From NCBI GenBank assembly GCA_001931905.2, contig MSJI02000313.1, forward strand, positions 1 to 46,100: DNA of 46,100 bases, in the 5' to 3' direction. Every line of letters starts with the position of its first letter. The stretch's first letter is position 1. This document shows positions 1-11,740 of the stretch, piece by piece. A program made the position numbers and the translations under genes. Origin of the DNA: Cladosporium sp. IMV 00045. Lineage: Eukaryota; Ascomycota; Dothideomycetes; Cladosporiales; Cladosporiaceae. A model generated the notes under the pieces. It was given only the letters and a program-made list of their open reading frames with translations. It was not told where the DNA came from and did no database searches.

Positions 1-2286
1 GCGTCACCAGTAAGCATCTTGACGGGGACACCAAGCTGCTGGGCCTCGATGATGGTCTGGGCAGTGTCCTCACGGGGAGGGTCGAACATAGAAAGCATAC
101 CAAGGAGAACCCACGGCTCGTTGTTCTTCTGGTAAGCGACACCGAGAGAGCGGAAACCACGACGAGCGAACTCGGTAGCCTTGTCACGGAAGAGGTCGGC
201 AGTCTCCTTGGAGCACTCAGTAAGCTGGAGGACGGCCTTGGGGGCACCCTTGGCGCAAGTGAAGCGGTCGCCGCGGAGAGTGCAGACAGTGGTGATACGC
301 TTGGAGACGGGGTCGAAGGGAGTGAATTTCTCGGTCTTCCAGTCGTCTTTGAGGATGTCACGGGCCTTGGGGTAGCGCTTGAGGGTCAGGATGGTGACCT
401 TGTCAATGGGGTCGAGAGACTTGATGTTGTGGGAAGAGGCAAGGGCGGCGCAAGCCATCATCCAGTTGACATCCTCACCCTCAGCGACGTAGGGCTCACG
501 GATAGAGAGCTGGTTGGCAGTGAGAGTACCGGTCTTGTCAGAGCAGAGGACGTCGACACCAGCGAGGGACTCGATGGCGGTGAGCTTCTGAACAATAGCC
601 TGCTGCTTGGCGAGGTAGGCGGCACCGACAGCGAGGGTGGTGGTGGTGACGACGGGAAGACCGACGGGAACACCGATGATGAACAGAATCAGAGCGTAGT
701 GGAGAAGGGTGTTGGAAGACTCCTCGGGGGTGGCGATCTTCAAGTGACGGAAGAAACCACCAATCCAGGCGAGCAGGATCCAGAACATGACGAGGACGAG
801 AAGAGCGGTACCGATGTGGTTCATGATGGCCTTGAAGTGACCCTGGTCCTTAGCACCCTGGACAAGAGTGGCAGTGCGACCGACGAAAGAGAACTTGGCA
901 GAGGTCTGGCAGACAGCGTAGGCCTTGCCGCGCTTGCAACCGGTGGTGTAGTAGACGACATCGCCCATGAACTTGTCGACAGCCAGGGATTCACCGGTGA
1001 TGGCAGACTGGTCAGTGGCGACGATGGAGTGGCCCTGGTGGGCAACACCCTCACCATCGTCCTCAGCGTCCTCAGAGCCGGCGGGGTCCTCCTCGGGGTT
1101 GAGAGCGTGCTGTTCGCGGAGCTCCTTGTACTTGGCGAAGTCCTCGGGGGCGTCGTAGTCGCAGATAAGACGGGCATCGGCGGGGACGGACTCGCCCTCC
1201 TCGATGATAACAATGTCACCGGGGACGAGCTCACGAGCCTTGATGTCCAATTCCTGACCCTCACGGACGACGGTGGCCTTCATGGCGATGTCACCCTTGA
1301 GCGAAGCGACGACATCGGCGGCCTGCTTTTCCTGGTACCAACCGACGACGGCGTTGAGAAGAAGAATACCAATAATCACACCAAAGTCAATCCAGTCACG
1401 AAGACCGGCGGCAAGGAGGACAGCAAGTTCCATAACTGTGCATGGTTAGCGTCTTTCGTATCGTGGAGATTGCGTTCCCGCGTGTCTCGGCAAGCCTGGG
1501 CGGGGTGCAGGAGCGGTGGTCATAGCTTCGCGCGACAAAAGCTTGCAGGAGCAAAACAAACGTCGCCACGAGCCATTGAGCGCCCGCCGAATGCAAACCC
1601 GCCCAAATCCAACAGGCACGCGGTTGCGTTGGGTTGATGCTTACCATAGAGGACGGGACCAGTGAAGAAACCGAGGAACTTGATGAACAAGTTCTCCTTC
1701 TCGGTGGTGATTTCGTTCCAACCGAAGCGCTTGCGGCGCTGCTCGACATCGTGGTTGGAGATACCCTGCTTGATGTCGGCCTCGAGCCACTCGTCGGGCA
1801 CGGTGCCATCGGTGGTAGGGCCACCCTTGGACTTGCCGAACCAGGACTTCTTGGGCTTCTCAGCAGCACCCTCATCCGCCTCGGCCTGGGCAGCCTTGGG
1901 ATCTCTGTAGGTGGAGATGTACTTCTGCAGAGCAGTGTACTCGTCGAGATCCTCAATGTTGCCGGGGGCCTGAGACCACTTGCGGGACCTGAAGGGGATT
2001 GTTAGTGAAAGGGGTCCTTGATAGAAGTGATATATCGACGGTCGCCATCGATGCCAGGAGCTCCCAGTCGCATTCAATTGGTGGCGTTGTCGTGTGAGTC
2101 GATTGCGACAGGAGAGTTGTCGAGTTGTTGCCTCTCGCTGTGCCTCTGTCGAATGCGAACCCGACCGGGAAAGCTCTCTGCATCGTCAGGTCGACGACGA
2201 CGACAAGCGGGATCGTACCTCTCGGCCGCACCGTCACCACCGTTCTCCATATCCTTTTCGCCGAAGCTAACGCGGGGAGCAGCCAT
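1..2286 (-). CDS. PMA1: Plasma-membrane H+-ATPase (P-type, PMA1), 3' end outside window
   Basis: P3A-type ATPase that pumps protons out of the cell and energises nutrient uptake at the plasma membrane. Three exons are inferred: 2219-2286, 1645-1988 and 1-1435 (continuing off the window), with introns of 230 and 209 bp. The junctions preserve frame: the first gives ...GAAER/SRKWSQ..., the second ...GPVLY/VMELAVLL.... About 615 residues are visible. They include the actuator TGES motif, the phosphorylation motif CSDKTGTLT with the acceptor Asp near residue 437, and LTGDA at the window edge. The remaining hinge, C-terminal membrane segments and autoinhibitory tail are missing only because the window ends. 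Codon use is strongly biased, as in highly expressed genes, which also creates a long antisense frame. The first exon is short (68 nt), so the 5' junction (AG/GTACGA) is the least certain part. Family assignment is secure. Confidence 0.96.
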
Positions 2287-5200
2287 CTTAGATAGCGATG
2301 CCCAAGTGAATGGTCGCTACGTGATGTGAGATGACAGAAGAGAAGGTTGGCTGGATGCTCTGTCGATGAAGGAGGGAGGAGAGGGCACTTTTGAAGCGGA
2401 CGGGGAGCTCATGAAAAAGAAGCTGAGAGCGCCGGCGGCAAGCGCAAGGTTCGACGGGCCCAACCGAGTCTAAAGCAGAATCGGGCTTGGTGTGAATTTG
2501 GAGCGACCGCTGGGCAAGCGACAGCTCTGCGCTCGCGCAACGGTCTGGCACGGCGAAGAATTTCTTAGCTAACGGCGCGATGGAGCCCTGGCCGTTGCTT
2601 AGACCTGAGCGATTTTCTGGTCAAGCGGCCTCAGCGGCCCCGGCTGGCGGCGCGAGTCGTGGTAGTCTCGACGGCCGCCGCTGCTAGCTGGCCCTTCACG
2701 CAAGACACGCTGCTCGCCCTGCCTCGTCTCCCACGCACCGGTTGGGGTGCGCCTGGGTGGAGCCTGGCATGCAAAGGCCCGAAGAAAACGACGCCAGGCC
2801 TGAATTGCCTCGCTGCCATTCGCCACCGTGTCCCGTCGACTCCGTCGTCCCTACACTCTAAAGCTGCTAGCCCGATGACCACGCTCCGGCCTCCCCAATG
2901 ACCATGCGCGGGGGCTGCCCTTATCGCGCATGTCTGCTTACCCTGGCCTGCGTCGAAGCTTGTTGCTGATTATTACTACTACTGCGCGAAGAGGAGGGTG
3001 AGTGCTGTCGGGTGTGGCAGACGTAGACTCGTGGGACGGCTGTCGTCTGGCGCGCGCCGGCTGTTCGACACCACGTCGCCCTACGCTTCAGATCGCCCGT
3101 CCGCCAGCTCCCACGCGCGGAAATCAGCAAGTGTATGACGTGGGAGGCAAAGGCTGATCGCTCGCTTCAGTGCGCTGGCATCATCGCCGTCATGATTTGC
3201 CGGTTGGTCGCAGAGCACGGCAAAGGAGGCAATCAGTCAATCAATCAATCCGTGAATCCTCTGTGCCAGAAGCAAATCACAGCATCTCCATCTGTAAGTC
3301 ATAATAGTGCTACCTCCACTGCTGCAGTGCATCTAGTGCCGTCCGCCCCATACCTAGGTGTCATCTCACGATCGCGACATGTGCGTCGTCTCGTCAATCC
3401 AAATCCCCCATGCGTTGCCAATCTGCCCGTATCGCGGCCGTGGGCAGCAGTAGCATGTCGATAGCAAATGATAGCCTGCCCACTCCCAGCCCACCCCAAT
3501 CTCTTCGCAAGGCTTGCGGCCACTAGGCGCATCGTCGAGGTCTAATTTGGTGGGACATCTGGCCCCAGCGTCTGCGAGCCGCCAAGGCAAGCGAAATTGA
3601 GCTTTTCTCAAGAACTCCGAACCAGCAAGTAGTGCAGGGCAACAGCCGAGTGACAATGGTTGCAATGCCGTGCTAGTAATATTGTGATTGCTGCGAAAAG
3701 GTGCAATCGGGATCGCTTGTCCTAATGCCAATTGGCATGCTTTGCATTGGCTTCTCCGGGCCTGTCCGCGACTCCTCAAACAGCCAGGCGAAGATGCGGC
3801 CAATGTTGCTACAAGCTCGGCAGCAAATGCCACCGCTGCAACTAGCTTCTGGCATGGCAATCTTGTGTACACAAGCCGTAACTGGCAGTTCAGTACCGCA
3901 GTAGTAGACAAGGGCATACATCCCATCTAACCTCGCAACCTGGCCCTGGTCTGGCGCCGCCTCCGCCAGCTCTCGCCTTTGATCGCTGTAACATGTGCGC
4001 CACCGCTTCCACCTCAATCAATCTCCGCGATCCTTCCCTCCACCCTACATCGTCCGTATGCCTGTGACGCTGTCGTTCCAAAGCGTCGAATCGTCCGCAG
4101 AATGCCCGGGCGCTCGGCAGTCTCGGATCGGTTTCCAACGAAGGCACTTACAGGCGCGCGCTCGACACATGTCCGAGGAATTCGCGCCGCCGGGCGATTA
4201 AGGCATTACAGTATTGTGTAAGATCAGCGGTCGCCGACGTAGGAACTTGGTTCTCGTACTGTGGGCTACCGTTTCACGTCTACCACCCTGCTTGTCGCGT
4301 GTTCGGGCTTGAAGACTCTTCTTTTGCTGCGAACCGCCATTTCCGAGGATAAAGAGAGATTCTTCAGGAACCTCACCGCCCTGCTAGCACCGGCTGTTGT
4401 TCTGTGGTTAACTACGGTCTGCCTATTGTTGTCCGCGGACTGGCATTTCCCGTTGCCATCATTATTACCCGACATCTACAACATCAGAGTTGTCGAGAAG
4501 CCCGAAACATCCTCGCAAAAGCCTCGCGTCCCAAGTCTGGGCATTGCGAATAATGCCGCTCGATAAGACTCGTAGTCGTCAATCCAGAGCTGCCTATTCA
4601 CCTCCGAACTTGAGCTTCTATTGACTGCGGAAGGCTTGGTCTCGCAGGATTATCGTCTTGGTATTGTCGTCGTTTCTATCAAAGCGTCGCATTAATCCCT
4701 CTCTTGGCGATGTCATTCCCTAACGGCGTGGTTTTCTGGGCAAAACACCCCCCGTTTTACTACATCTGCAATCATGTGTGACACCATAACATTACGCTGA
4801 AACTGCAATCTGGGGAAGATCTCTCCTATCGCTGAACTGCGCCTCGAGAGTCCACGACGGTCAAGACATTGGCATCTGTCAATCCCCCAAGTTTGCGGGT
4901 GAGAAGGTGTGGGCGAAACCTCAAAAGTGGACTCGTGGAGGCTTGTCTTTGCGAACTCCTTTCGAAGTGTTCACCCCAATGATAACAAACAACCTTATTC
5001 ATCATGTGCTATTCGGGGTGAGAGTCCACCGCAGTGGGCACCGCTTCACCACGCGTTTCAATTACTCGAGCTTGCCGGATGTGATCAGCTCCCTTTCTCT
5101 AGCAGGCCATGTGCATATAGCTTCCCCTTTACCCTATGTCCATAGCTCCCTCTCCAGCCATCCCATATCAATGTTGGACTGATCACCTTGCCATCAACAC

Positions 5201-7554
5201 CATCGTCAGAGCATCTATCAAACTCTCATTTCCTCGGACATCCCAAACTGACCTCATCGCGGGCTCAGTCCGGGTGCCCACATGAAACGCCCCCAGCCTC
5301 CCATCGGCACTGATCGCCTCGTCATGACTTGCAAACGTGCTGACTACTGATCACACGTCCAGCACGCGCAGTCAGCAGAAAGGTCCGTACTTCGACCAAA
5401 TCCGACTTCCTGACACTCCCTTCCCAGAACCGTCAAGCAATTGGTGCACCACGTCTTGATTCGCCTTGGCGGATCTACGTAGCCGGGTAAGTCGCACTAC
5501 GGAGACGAGGTGGATTCACCAGTGCAAGCCAAAAATCCCTCTTTCTCCGCCCGTGGGGCTCCCAACGCAAGTCCAGCAGTAGTGGTGTGTCCCTGCACCG
5601 TGCTGCAACTCCAGTCACCTCCAGTGGGCATTTGGGTGACCTGCAGATGAAATTGTGGGCCAAGTAGCCGCCTGAGCCAGGGGACACTCCAGACACCTCG
5701 AAGAATCTCACGATGGGCGAGATGTCCTCCACGTCGCGCACCGCACAATAATAAGAGAAGGGCGTCCGCGCTCTCGACGAAGATGTCATAGTCGACGATT
5801 CGATGGCCAGCCCTTGCCGTGAAGCCCGAGACTTGCGACGCCGGGCCTGTCGGATGATATTGCAAGGCAATCTTGGGATCGCAAGGTGTGCCTCGGTGCG
5901 ACAACCTTCATTGCTTCTGCTGCAAGGAAAGCCTGAGCTTGCCGGGCCATCATCAAAATGTCAGATCTTTACGGCCGGGAATGGCATACAAACGCGCAGT
6001 AGTCTGCTGCAGGGAAGTTAGAAATTTCTGAGATAAGCTGCTGACGTCTTGATCCGCCCGCGCCGAAAAAGTGTGTTGCATGCATTGGGTTGATGGTGGT
6101 GTGCTCTGTCGCCCTCCCGACTTTGTGTGTGAGTGGGCTCGCGATCGGCTGTCGTGTGCCGTTCTCGCGTTTACCGCACCACCACCACTTTCGATCCTTC
6201 ACATTTTGCCTTTTACCAGCAAAAGGAAACACTTCCGCGCGACGCGAGGCCCGCCGGCCGGCAAGCATCATGGGCCTGGGGGAAAATGGCAATCTAAGGT
6301 AAGGTAGACGAGCTAGAAGGCTGCAGAAAAGGCAAGTCGCCTTGTCAGGCACCGCGTGCAGCAGCGGCCAACCTAGCCCTCATCCACTGCGCGCGCTAGG
6401 CACATGGGCTCCGCCTAAAGACCAGCCATCGTCGAGACTCGTGTTTACCCATCCCTCGGCTCGAATCGGTGAAGGGCCTCTGCGTGGTTGAGTGATTTTC
6501 TGTTGCTGACGGGATGCGCCATTAAGTGGTATGCGCCATTATTATTCCGCCCTGGCCTGGCATCGGTCAAATCGCCAAAAGGCCCAACTCGCGTCTTGGT
6601 CCTCCAAGTCCTGCAGCCCGTGGAAGGGTCCGTCCGGTCGTGTTGGAATAATGGCTCGAATGCCGCGATGCCGTCTGGCCTTTCTTGTCGCTGCGCCAGC
6701 GTGATTATTCCGCCGCGTACTCGCCCAACACTTTGCTGCTGCCATTGTCAATTCGTTTTTTCCCGTGGGCCTTGAGCGCCAACCAAACAACCCCAGTCAG
6801 TCTTGCCACAGTATTCTTGGGCGAACGCCTCGCCAAAATGCCAACAGACAGTCTATGCGCGAAATTCGATCCTGTGCTGCAGAGAAATTCTGGACGAGAC
6901 AGCTGAAATGTCACCCTACTGCAGTCCTGCGAACTGGCCACGCTGGCTAAGGACTTGCCTGCCAAATCAAGCCTCGGTGGGTCACTTCGAAGTCGCCCTG
7001 TGACGAAAGCGCTTTGCGAGTGCTGCTCTGCGCCGGATTACGCTGGCGCTCACTGAAGGTGCCACTGAGGATGTCGAAAAGCTGCTCCCAAAACGCAATG
7101 CGACGGACAATGTCTGCTTTGCCACGGTCAAAACAGAGACCTGCTTCGAAATGTGAATGGTAGGTATTTTTGGTCAATATCATGTAATGAAGCTGAATAT
7201 CACACTCTCATCTCCTGGCCAGCGAGCCGCATTCCAGAGAGTGCAATCGCAACAATGGCGGTTCAACCCAGCTATTTTCACATACCCAAACAGAAACCGC
7301 CGTCTCCTGATCCTACGAGAACAACAGAATCGAACGCGACCTCTCGAGCTTGCAATAATCCGGATCTCGCAACGTCAACGCCACCAGAGCTCTGCCCGCC
7401 ACATTGGCGTCTATGCAACACCAACAATCATTCTCCACGAATAGCAAAAACCAGGGCAATTGCCAAAAAGGTCCTCCTGAAGCAGTTCACGATCCTGACG
7501 AAACCTACAAGTGGCCAACCGACACCTAAAACGGCCACCCCTATACGAGCCAAC
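2287..7554. other. Long intergenic region between PMA1 and a divergent gene
   Basis: About 5.3 kb between two divergently transcribed genes. It should hold the PMA1 5' UTR and promoter and the upstream region of the gene at 7555. Many short frames exist on both strands, but several begin only at non-ATG codons, none continues across plausible introns and none resembles a family I know. A short AATC-type tandem repeat lies at about 3231-3250. I see no tRNA, rRNA or transposon signature. A non-coding transcript cannot be excluded. Confidence 0.6.
3231..3250. repeat. Short AATC-type tetranucleotide repeat
   Basis: Four imperfect to perfect tandem copies of a TCAA/AATC unit in the PMA1 upstream region. 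It is a simple microsatellite with no visible function. Confidence 0.6.
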
Positions 7555-8967
7555 ATGCGTATGAAGGATTCTGACGACTACATCACTGCCCGCGCCGCCA
7601 ACCCTCGCACCGGTTTGATCAGCCCAAGTCTAGCAGGCACCCCAAGTCCACGTACGCCAGAATCACCTGCCGAAGCCCTCAAACTACGGCCTCGACGCAA
7701 ATTCTCACCGCCCTATTGTGAAAACCAACGTGAAAATCAGACTCGTCCAGCTCTGACACGGGCAAACGAGGCACGCAAGATCAGTGCAGGTAACTTGCAC
7801 AAACTGCGTACGAACGGCAAAGGTTGGTCTTTCGAAGATGCAAGATTCGGATTCGCATCGCCCAGAGCGAGTGATGCAACTGCCGGTGCTGCTGATTTAG
7901 CCTTCTCGACGCTGAATTCCGAACCACCACCAATAGACCCCTCCACGGGATCTCATCGAGACGACCAATTTGTGGTACACATGCCCTCCGCCCGCGAACC
8001 GCAGCCCTACGCTTACCCCGGCAGGAGCGCTGAGGAAATCCAAGCTTTCGAGCACTATAAGAGCAAGGCGAGAAAGACAAGTGGAGAAGGGTGGGATCAG
8101 CGACGTCTACCGAGTGGCGGTATCAGAAAGACCTCCGCTGAAATCGGAGGGCGGCACAATGTCGCGAGGAGGGTGTCTGCGGGCGAGCACGAAAGACAGC
8201 ATCGGAAGAAACCAAACGGCGGGCCCTTGCCAATACACATTTCGAAGAGGAGAGACGGCACAGTCGTCAGACACGGCGGCATCGCCAACCTCGAAGTCAC
8301 AGACGGCATGGCCCTCCCAGTCGGCGGCGACGTTCATCCCACAGCAGCTTCTTTCGCACCTTATTCCTCGCCCAAAACTTCCGCGAGGAGAACTAGCGGT
8401 CGACACAAAGCAAACGCGCCCATCACCCACCTGAGCCAATTGCCAAAACTGCACTTCGTCCACCCCGACCTCGCCAGTCTCCCTCTGCCCAAGCTCCGGC
8501 GGCAATGTCATCAAACTTCCTCCCGCTCTTGTTCCCTCGGCTGCGAGTCCTCGCCAAACAGCGGCAGCTGCCCTCAATTGACGAGCTCATCACAGCACCT
8601 CCATCCCCTGTTCCCCTGCAACGACGAGGGTGGCGACGGCCTGCAATTCCCCCTCGATCACGCCGCGGCTTTGCTCTCATATCTCTTCGCAGCCCTGCGT
8701 GCTGCGCACGAGCGCGTCAGCGGCATGGTTCATATCCGCATCCCTACGCCGGCGATGGTGGCCACTCTCACGTCCCCTGACGCTTCTGTCGGGGAGAAGC
8801 TGTCGGCTTCGAAAGAATTGCTTACGCTCGTTGGGCAAGTCGTTGGTGTTCTTGTGGCTGTCTCGGTCGTGTGGAAGGTGCTGGATGCGGTTGCTGGCGT
8901 GCTATGCTTGGTGGCTTGGCCGCTGGCTGTGCCGCTTAGGCTGGTATGGTGGGTTTTTGTTGGGTGA
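7555..8967 (+). CDS. Fungal-specific protein with two C-terminal hydrophobic segments
   Basis: Unknown function. From the ATG at 7555 the protein is 470 aa. It opens with MRMKDSDDYITARAANPR followed by TGLISPS, an N-terminal pattern I recall from hypothetical proteins of other Pezizomycotina, which is why I chose this start. The frame is open further upstream (ATG at 7255, adding 100 residues), but that part reads like translated leader. The middle is disordered and basic, rich in Ser, Pro and Arg. The C-terminus has two hydrophobic stretches, about residues 423-443 and 445-470, compatible with a membrane hairpin or tail anchor. A Cys-containing patch (SCSLGCESS, SGSCP) precedes them. No catalytic motif is visible. 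No intron is required. Coding status is well supported by the long frame; function is not. Confidence 0.75.
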   Translation: MRMKDSDDYITARAANPRTGLISPSLAGTPSPRTPESPAEALKLRPRRKFSPPYCENQRENQTRPALTRANEARKISAGNLHKLRTNGKGWSFEDARFGFASPRASDATAGAADLAFSTLNSEPPPIDPSTGSHRDDQFVVHMPSAREPQPYAYPGRSAEEIQAFEHYKSKARKTSGEGWDQRRLPSGGIRKTSAEIGGRHNVARRVSAGEHERQHRKKPNGGPLPIHISKRRDGTVVRHGGIANLEVTDGMALPVGGDVHPTAASFAPYSSPKTSARRTSGRHKANAPITHLSQLPKLHFVHPDLASLPLPKLRRQCHQTSSRSCSLGCESSPNSGSCPQLTSSSQHLHPLFPCNDEGGDGLQFPLDHAAALLSYLFAALRAAHERVSGMVHIRIPTPAMVATLTSPDASVGEKLSASKELLTLVGQVVGVLVAVSVVWKVLDAVAGVLCLVAWPLAVPLRLVWWVFVG

Positions 8968-9697
8968 GGGGTTTGGTCGGCATGTGGGTAGTGAAGAAGT
9001 AATGAGTGCGTTCCTATGCTTCGACCTTAATGAGGTATCAATGCCTTTGTGATATTAGACGGTAGTGTTGTGCATTGCAGTCCTGTGGGACGCCTGCTGC
9101 GATCGATCACTCGACGAGACTTGTGATGTGATGTGTACGATTCCATCAAAGGTATGAGACTAAATACCCATCGCACTATTGGCCCAATTGTCACTGCGTA
9201 CAATGAATACCAAATCAACTCAAATCAAAAAATCAAACATTCACACTTTCATATTCTATGTTGCACCAAAGTAATGCTGCCTTCTTATCCGTTTTAGTGT
9301 ATAACAAATCATGGATTGGAGTCCCAATCCGGATTGAAAATCAAGATGCAGCACAGAAGCACGACAACCGGCCATAGAGATGCTATACTAATCCAGATAA
9401 CTCGACAATACTGTGGTCATTCATGACTGTCCATGTAGAACCGCTCCATTGCAACTACACACTTGTGGACTGAGATATGATCGAGCTCACCCAACCCCAA
9501 CCCTAACCCTACACGTCTCCCACCTCCGCAACCGAGGCCCGCTGGATACCTGAGAGGAAAGAACTCGACAACAACTCAGCATATGACCAGGTAGCCAGAA
9601 ACTCCGTAACACCATCTCACAATAACACGACTGTTGCACAACAAGAAGCACAGGGGCAGTGATACGAACCTCCACACTGCACGACACTGCCTGCCGG
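8968..9697. other. Intergenic, promoter of the M1 peptidase gene
   Basis: 730 bp between two genes on the same strand. The first part is AT-rich and should hold the 3' UTR of the upstream gene. The second contains a CCCTAA-like tract (9491-9511), listed separately. No coding potential seen. Confidence 0.6.
9491..9511 (-). repeat. Short telomere-like (TTAGGG)n tract
   Basis: On the + strand the tract reads as degenerate then perfect CCCTAA units (about two perfect copies after two CCCCAA-like ones). Fungal telomeres are TTAGGG repeats, so this is a very small interstitial match about 190 bp upstream of the M1 peptidase start. It could be a Tbf1-type factor site or chance. Confidence 0.45.
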
Positions 9698-11740
9698 ATG
9701 AGCAGCAAAGCTACCAGCAGTCTACTGGGTACAGTCACGTCTGTCTTCCGCAATAATCTCCCTGCTCGACCCCTCAATCCAACCTGGACCCAGGCTTGTC
9801 CCCAAAACCTCCAAAAGACAATGGTCATGAGGCCCATCTCTGATGCCGCCGCCGAGAAGGCTGCAGCAAGCATCCATGCACCGAGGGACCCGAACACTCT
9901 GGCAAACTACAATGCCTGGCAGACCAAGCACACGACTGCTAACTTCGCCATTGACTTCGAGAAGAAGCGTCTCCACGGCAGTGTCAGCCTGACTCTGAAG
10001 AAGCTTGCCGATGAACGCAAGATCGTACTCGACACTAGCTACCTCGACGTCTCCGCCGTCTCCATCGCCGGGAAGAAGGTCGATTGGGAGCTCGCCGCCA
10101 AACGCGTAGAGCCATATGGCTCACCATTGACCATCGGTCTCACCGACGAGCATGTCACTTCTGCATCCGATTTGACCGTGGACATCGAAGTGTCCACTAC
10201 CAAGGACTGCACTGCCCTTCAGTGGATGACGCCGGCTCAAACCAGCAACAAGAAGCAGCCGTACATGTTCTCTCAGTGTCAAGCCATCCATGCCAGATCT
10301 CTGCTGCCTTGCCAGGACACACCCGATGTGAAGTCTACATACACTTTCAACCTGCGCTCCCCACTGCCTGTGGTTGCATCTGGTCTGCCCACCGGTGCCA
10401 GAGACTTCGAGGCTGGCAAAGACGGCAAGCCCGGTACTCTGCTCTATACTTTCCATCAATCAGTGCCCATGCCCGCATACCTCTTCGCTATTGCAAGTGG
10501 TGATCTGGCATCGGCTTCGATCGGCCCTCGCTCAACTGTTTGGACTGGGCCCGAAGAGCTCACCAAAGCCCAATGGGAGTTTGAGGCAGACACCGAGGCT
10601 TACATCCAGACCGCCGAGAAGATCGTCTACCCGTACGCTTGGACCCAGTACAATGTCCTCGTTCTGCCTCCGTCCTTCCCTTACGGCGGCATGGAGAACC
10701 CGGTCTTCACCTTCGCCACACCGACTCTCATCAGCGAGGACAGAGAGAACGTCGACGTTGTTGCCCACGAACTTGCCCATTCTTGGTCTGGTAACCTCGT
10801 CAGCTGTGCCAGCTGGGAGCACTTCTGGCTCAACGAGGGCTGGACCGTCTATCTGGAGCGTCGCATCCAGGGTGCAGTCCACAACAACGACAAGATCCGC
10901 GATTTCAGCGCACTGATCGGCTGGAAGGCCCTGTCGGACAGTATCGTCCAGTTCGGCGAGGACCACGAGTTCACCAAGATGATCCCCGACCTCAAGGGTA
11001 AGGATCCGGATGACGCTTTCTCCAGCATCCCGTACGAGAAGGGCTTCACCTTCCTGTACCACCTCGAGAAGCTGATCGGTATCGAGAAGTGGGACAAGTT
11101 CATTCCCCACTACTTCACCACCTTTAAGGAGCGCTCAGTGGACTCCTATGAGTTCAAGGCCACCCTTCTTGACTTCTTCGCTTCTGACGCCGAGGCCAGC
11201 AAGAAGCTCAACGACCTCGACTGGGACGCATGGTACTACAAACCTGGCTTCCCGCCGAAACCGGACTTCGACACCAGCCTGGCGGACGCCTGCCTCGCAC
11301 TCGCGGACAAATGGCGCGCCCTGTCTGAAGGCAAGTCAGAATTCAAGCCGAGCGCGAGCGACATCTCCAACTTCACATCGCAGCAGAGCTACGTTTTCCT
11401 CGAGGCCATCCAGGGTCTCCCATCCCCGCTCACCCCAGACCTGGTCGAGACGATGGGCAAAGAGTACGCCTACGCCTCGTCCAAGAACGTCGAACTCGTC
11501 AGCAGATTCTACGTCGTGGCTCTCAAGGCCAAGACGGAGAAGTTCTACCAAGATGCCGCGGCGCTGGCTGGAAGGGTCGGCAGGATGAAGTTCGTCAGGC
11601 CGCTTTACAAGGAGCTGTTGAAGGTGGATGCGCCTTTGGCTCGAGAGACTTTTGAGAAGAATAAGGACTTCTATCACCCTATTTGCCGCAGTATGGTGGA
11701 GAAGATGCTGGAGGGAAAGGCTAACGTTGGACCTTTTTAA
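9698..11740 (+). CDS. M1 zinc aminopeptidase / leukotriene-A4 hydrolase homologue
   Basis: Cleaves N-terminal residues from peptides; the family also contains epoxide hydrolase activity (LTA4H, yeast Lap2). The single-exon product is 680 aa from ATG 9698. Order of features: N-terminal beta-domain, substrate-binding GGMENP (about 330-335), zinc site HELAH (357-361) with the third ligand Glu at about 380 in WLNEGWT, IPYEKGF with the conserved catalytic Tyr, and the helical LTA4H-type C-terminal domain. The family is usually about 610-640 aa. The excess is at the N-terminus: the first 41 residues are rich in Ser, Thr, Arg and Asn with almost no acid, like a mitochondrial presequence, and a second in-frame ATG at 9821 would give a normal-length cytosolic form. 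The frame continues upstream to a GTG at 9659, which I did not use. Family very secure; targeting inferred. Confidence 0.95.
   Translation: MSSKATSSLLGTVTSVFRNNLPARPLNPTWTQACPQNLQKTMVMRPISDAAAEKAAASIHAPRDPNTLANYNAWQTKHTTANFAIDFEKKRLHGSVSLTLKKLADERKIVLDTSYLDVSAVSIAGKKVDWELAAKRVEPYGSPLTIGLTDEHVTSASDLTVDIEVSTTKDCTALQWMTPAQTSNKKQPYMFSQCQAIHARSLLPCQDTPDVKSTYTFNLRSPLPVVASGLPTGARDFEAGKDGKPGTLLYTFHQSVPMPAYLFAIASGDLASASIGPRSTVWTGPEELTKAQWEFEADTEAYIQTAEKIVYPYAWTQYNVLVLPPSFPYGGMENPVFTFATPTLISEDRENVDVVAHELAHSWSGNLVSCASWEHFWLNEGWTVYLERRIQGAVHNNDKIRDFSALIGWKALSDSIVQFGEDHEFTKMIPDLKGKDPDDAFSSIPYEKGFTFLYHLEKLIGIEKWDKFIPHYFTTFKERSVDSYEFKATLLDFFASDAEASKKLNDLDWDAWYYKPGFPPKPDFDTSLADACLALADKWRALSEGKSEFKPSASDISNFTSQQSYVFLEAIQGLPSPLTPDLVETMGKEYAYASSKNVELVSRFYVVALKAKTEKFYQDAAALAGRVGRMKFVRPLYKELLKVDAPLARETFEKNKDFYHPICRSMVEKMLEGKANVGPF

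Noticed and set aside
429..1637. 402-codon + strand frame
   Set aside because: Lies opposite PMA1. Its length reflects the strong GC-ending codon bias of that gene, and its Gly/Val/Asp-rich translation is typical of such antisense shadows.
3581..3586. GCCAAG (PacC-type) hexamer upstream of PMA1
   Set aside because: A single copy of a degenerate hexamer is expected by chance in several kb; not clustered.
4261..4566. 101-codon + strand frame with hydrophobic stretches
   Set aside because: Begins at GTG, has no ATG in a plausible place, and no flanking exons or known family.
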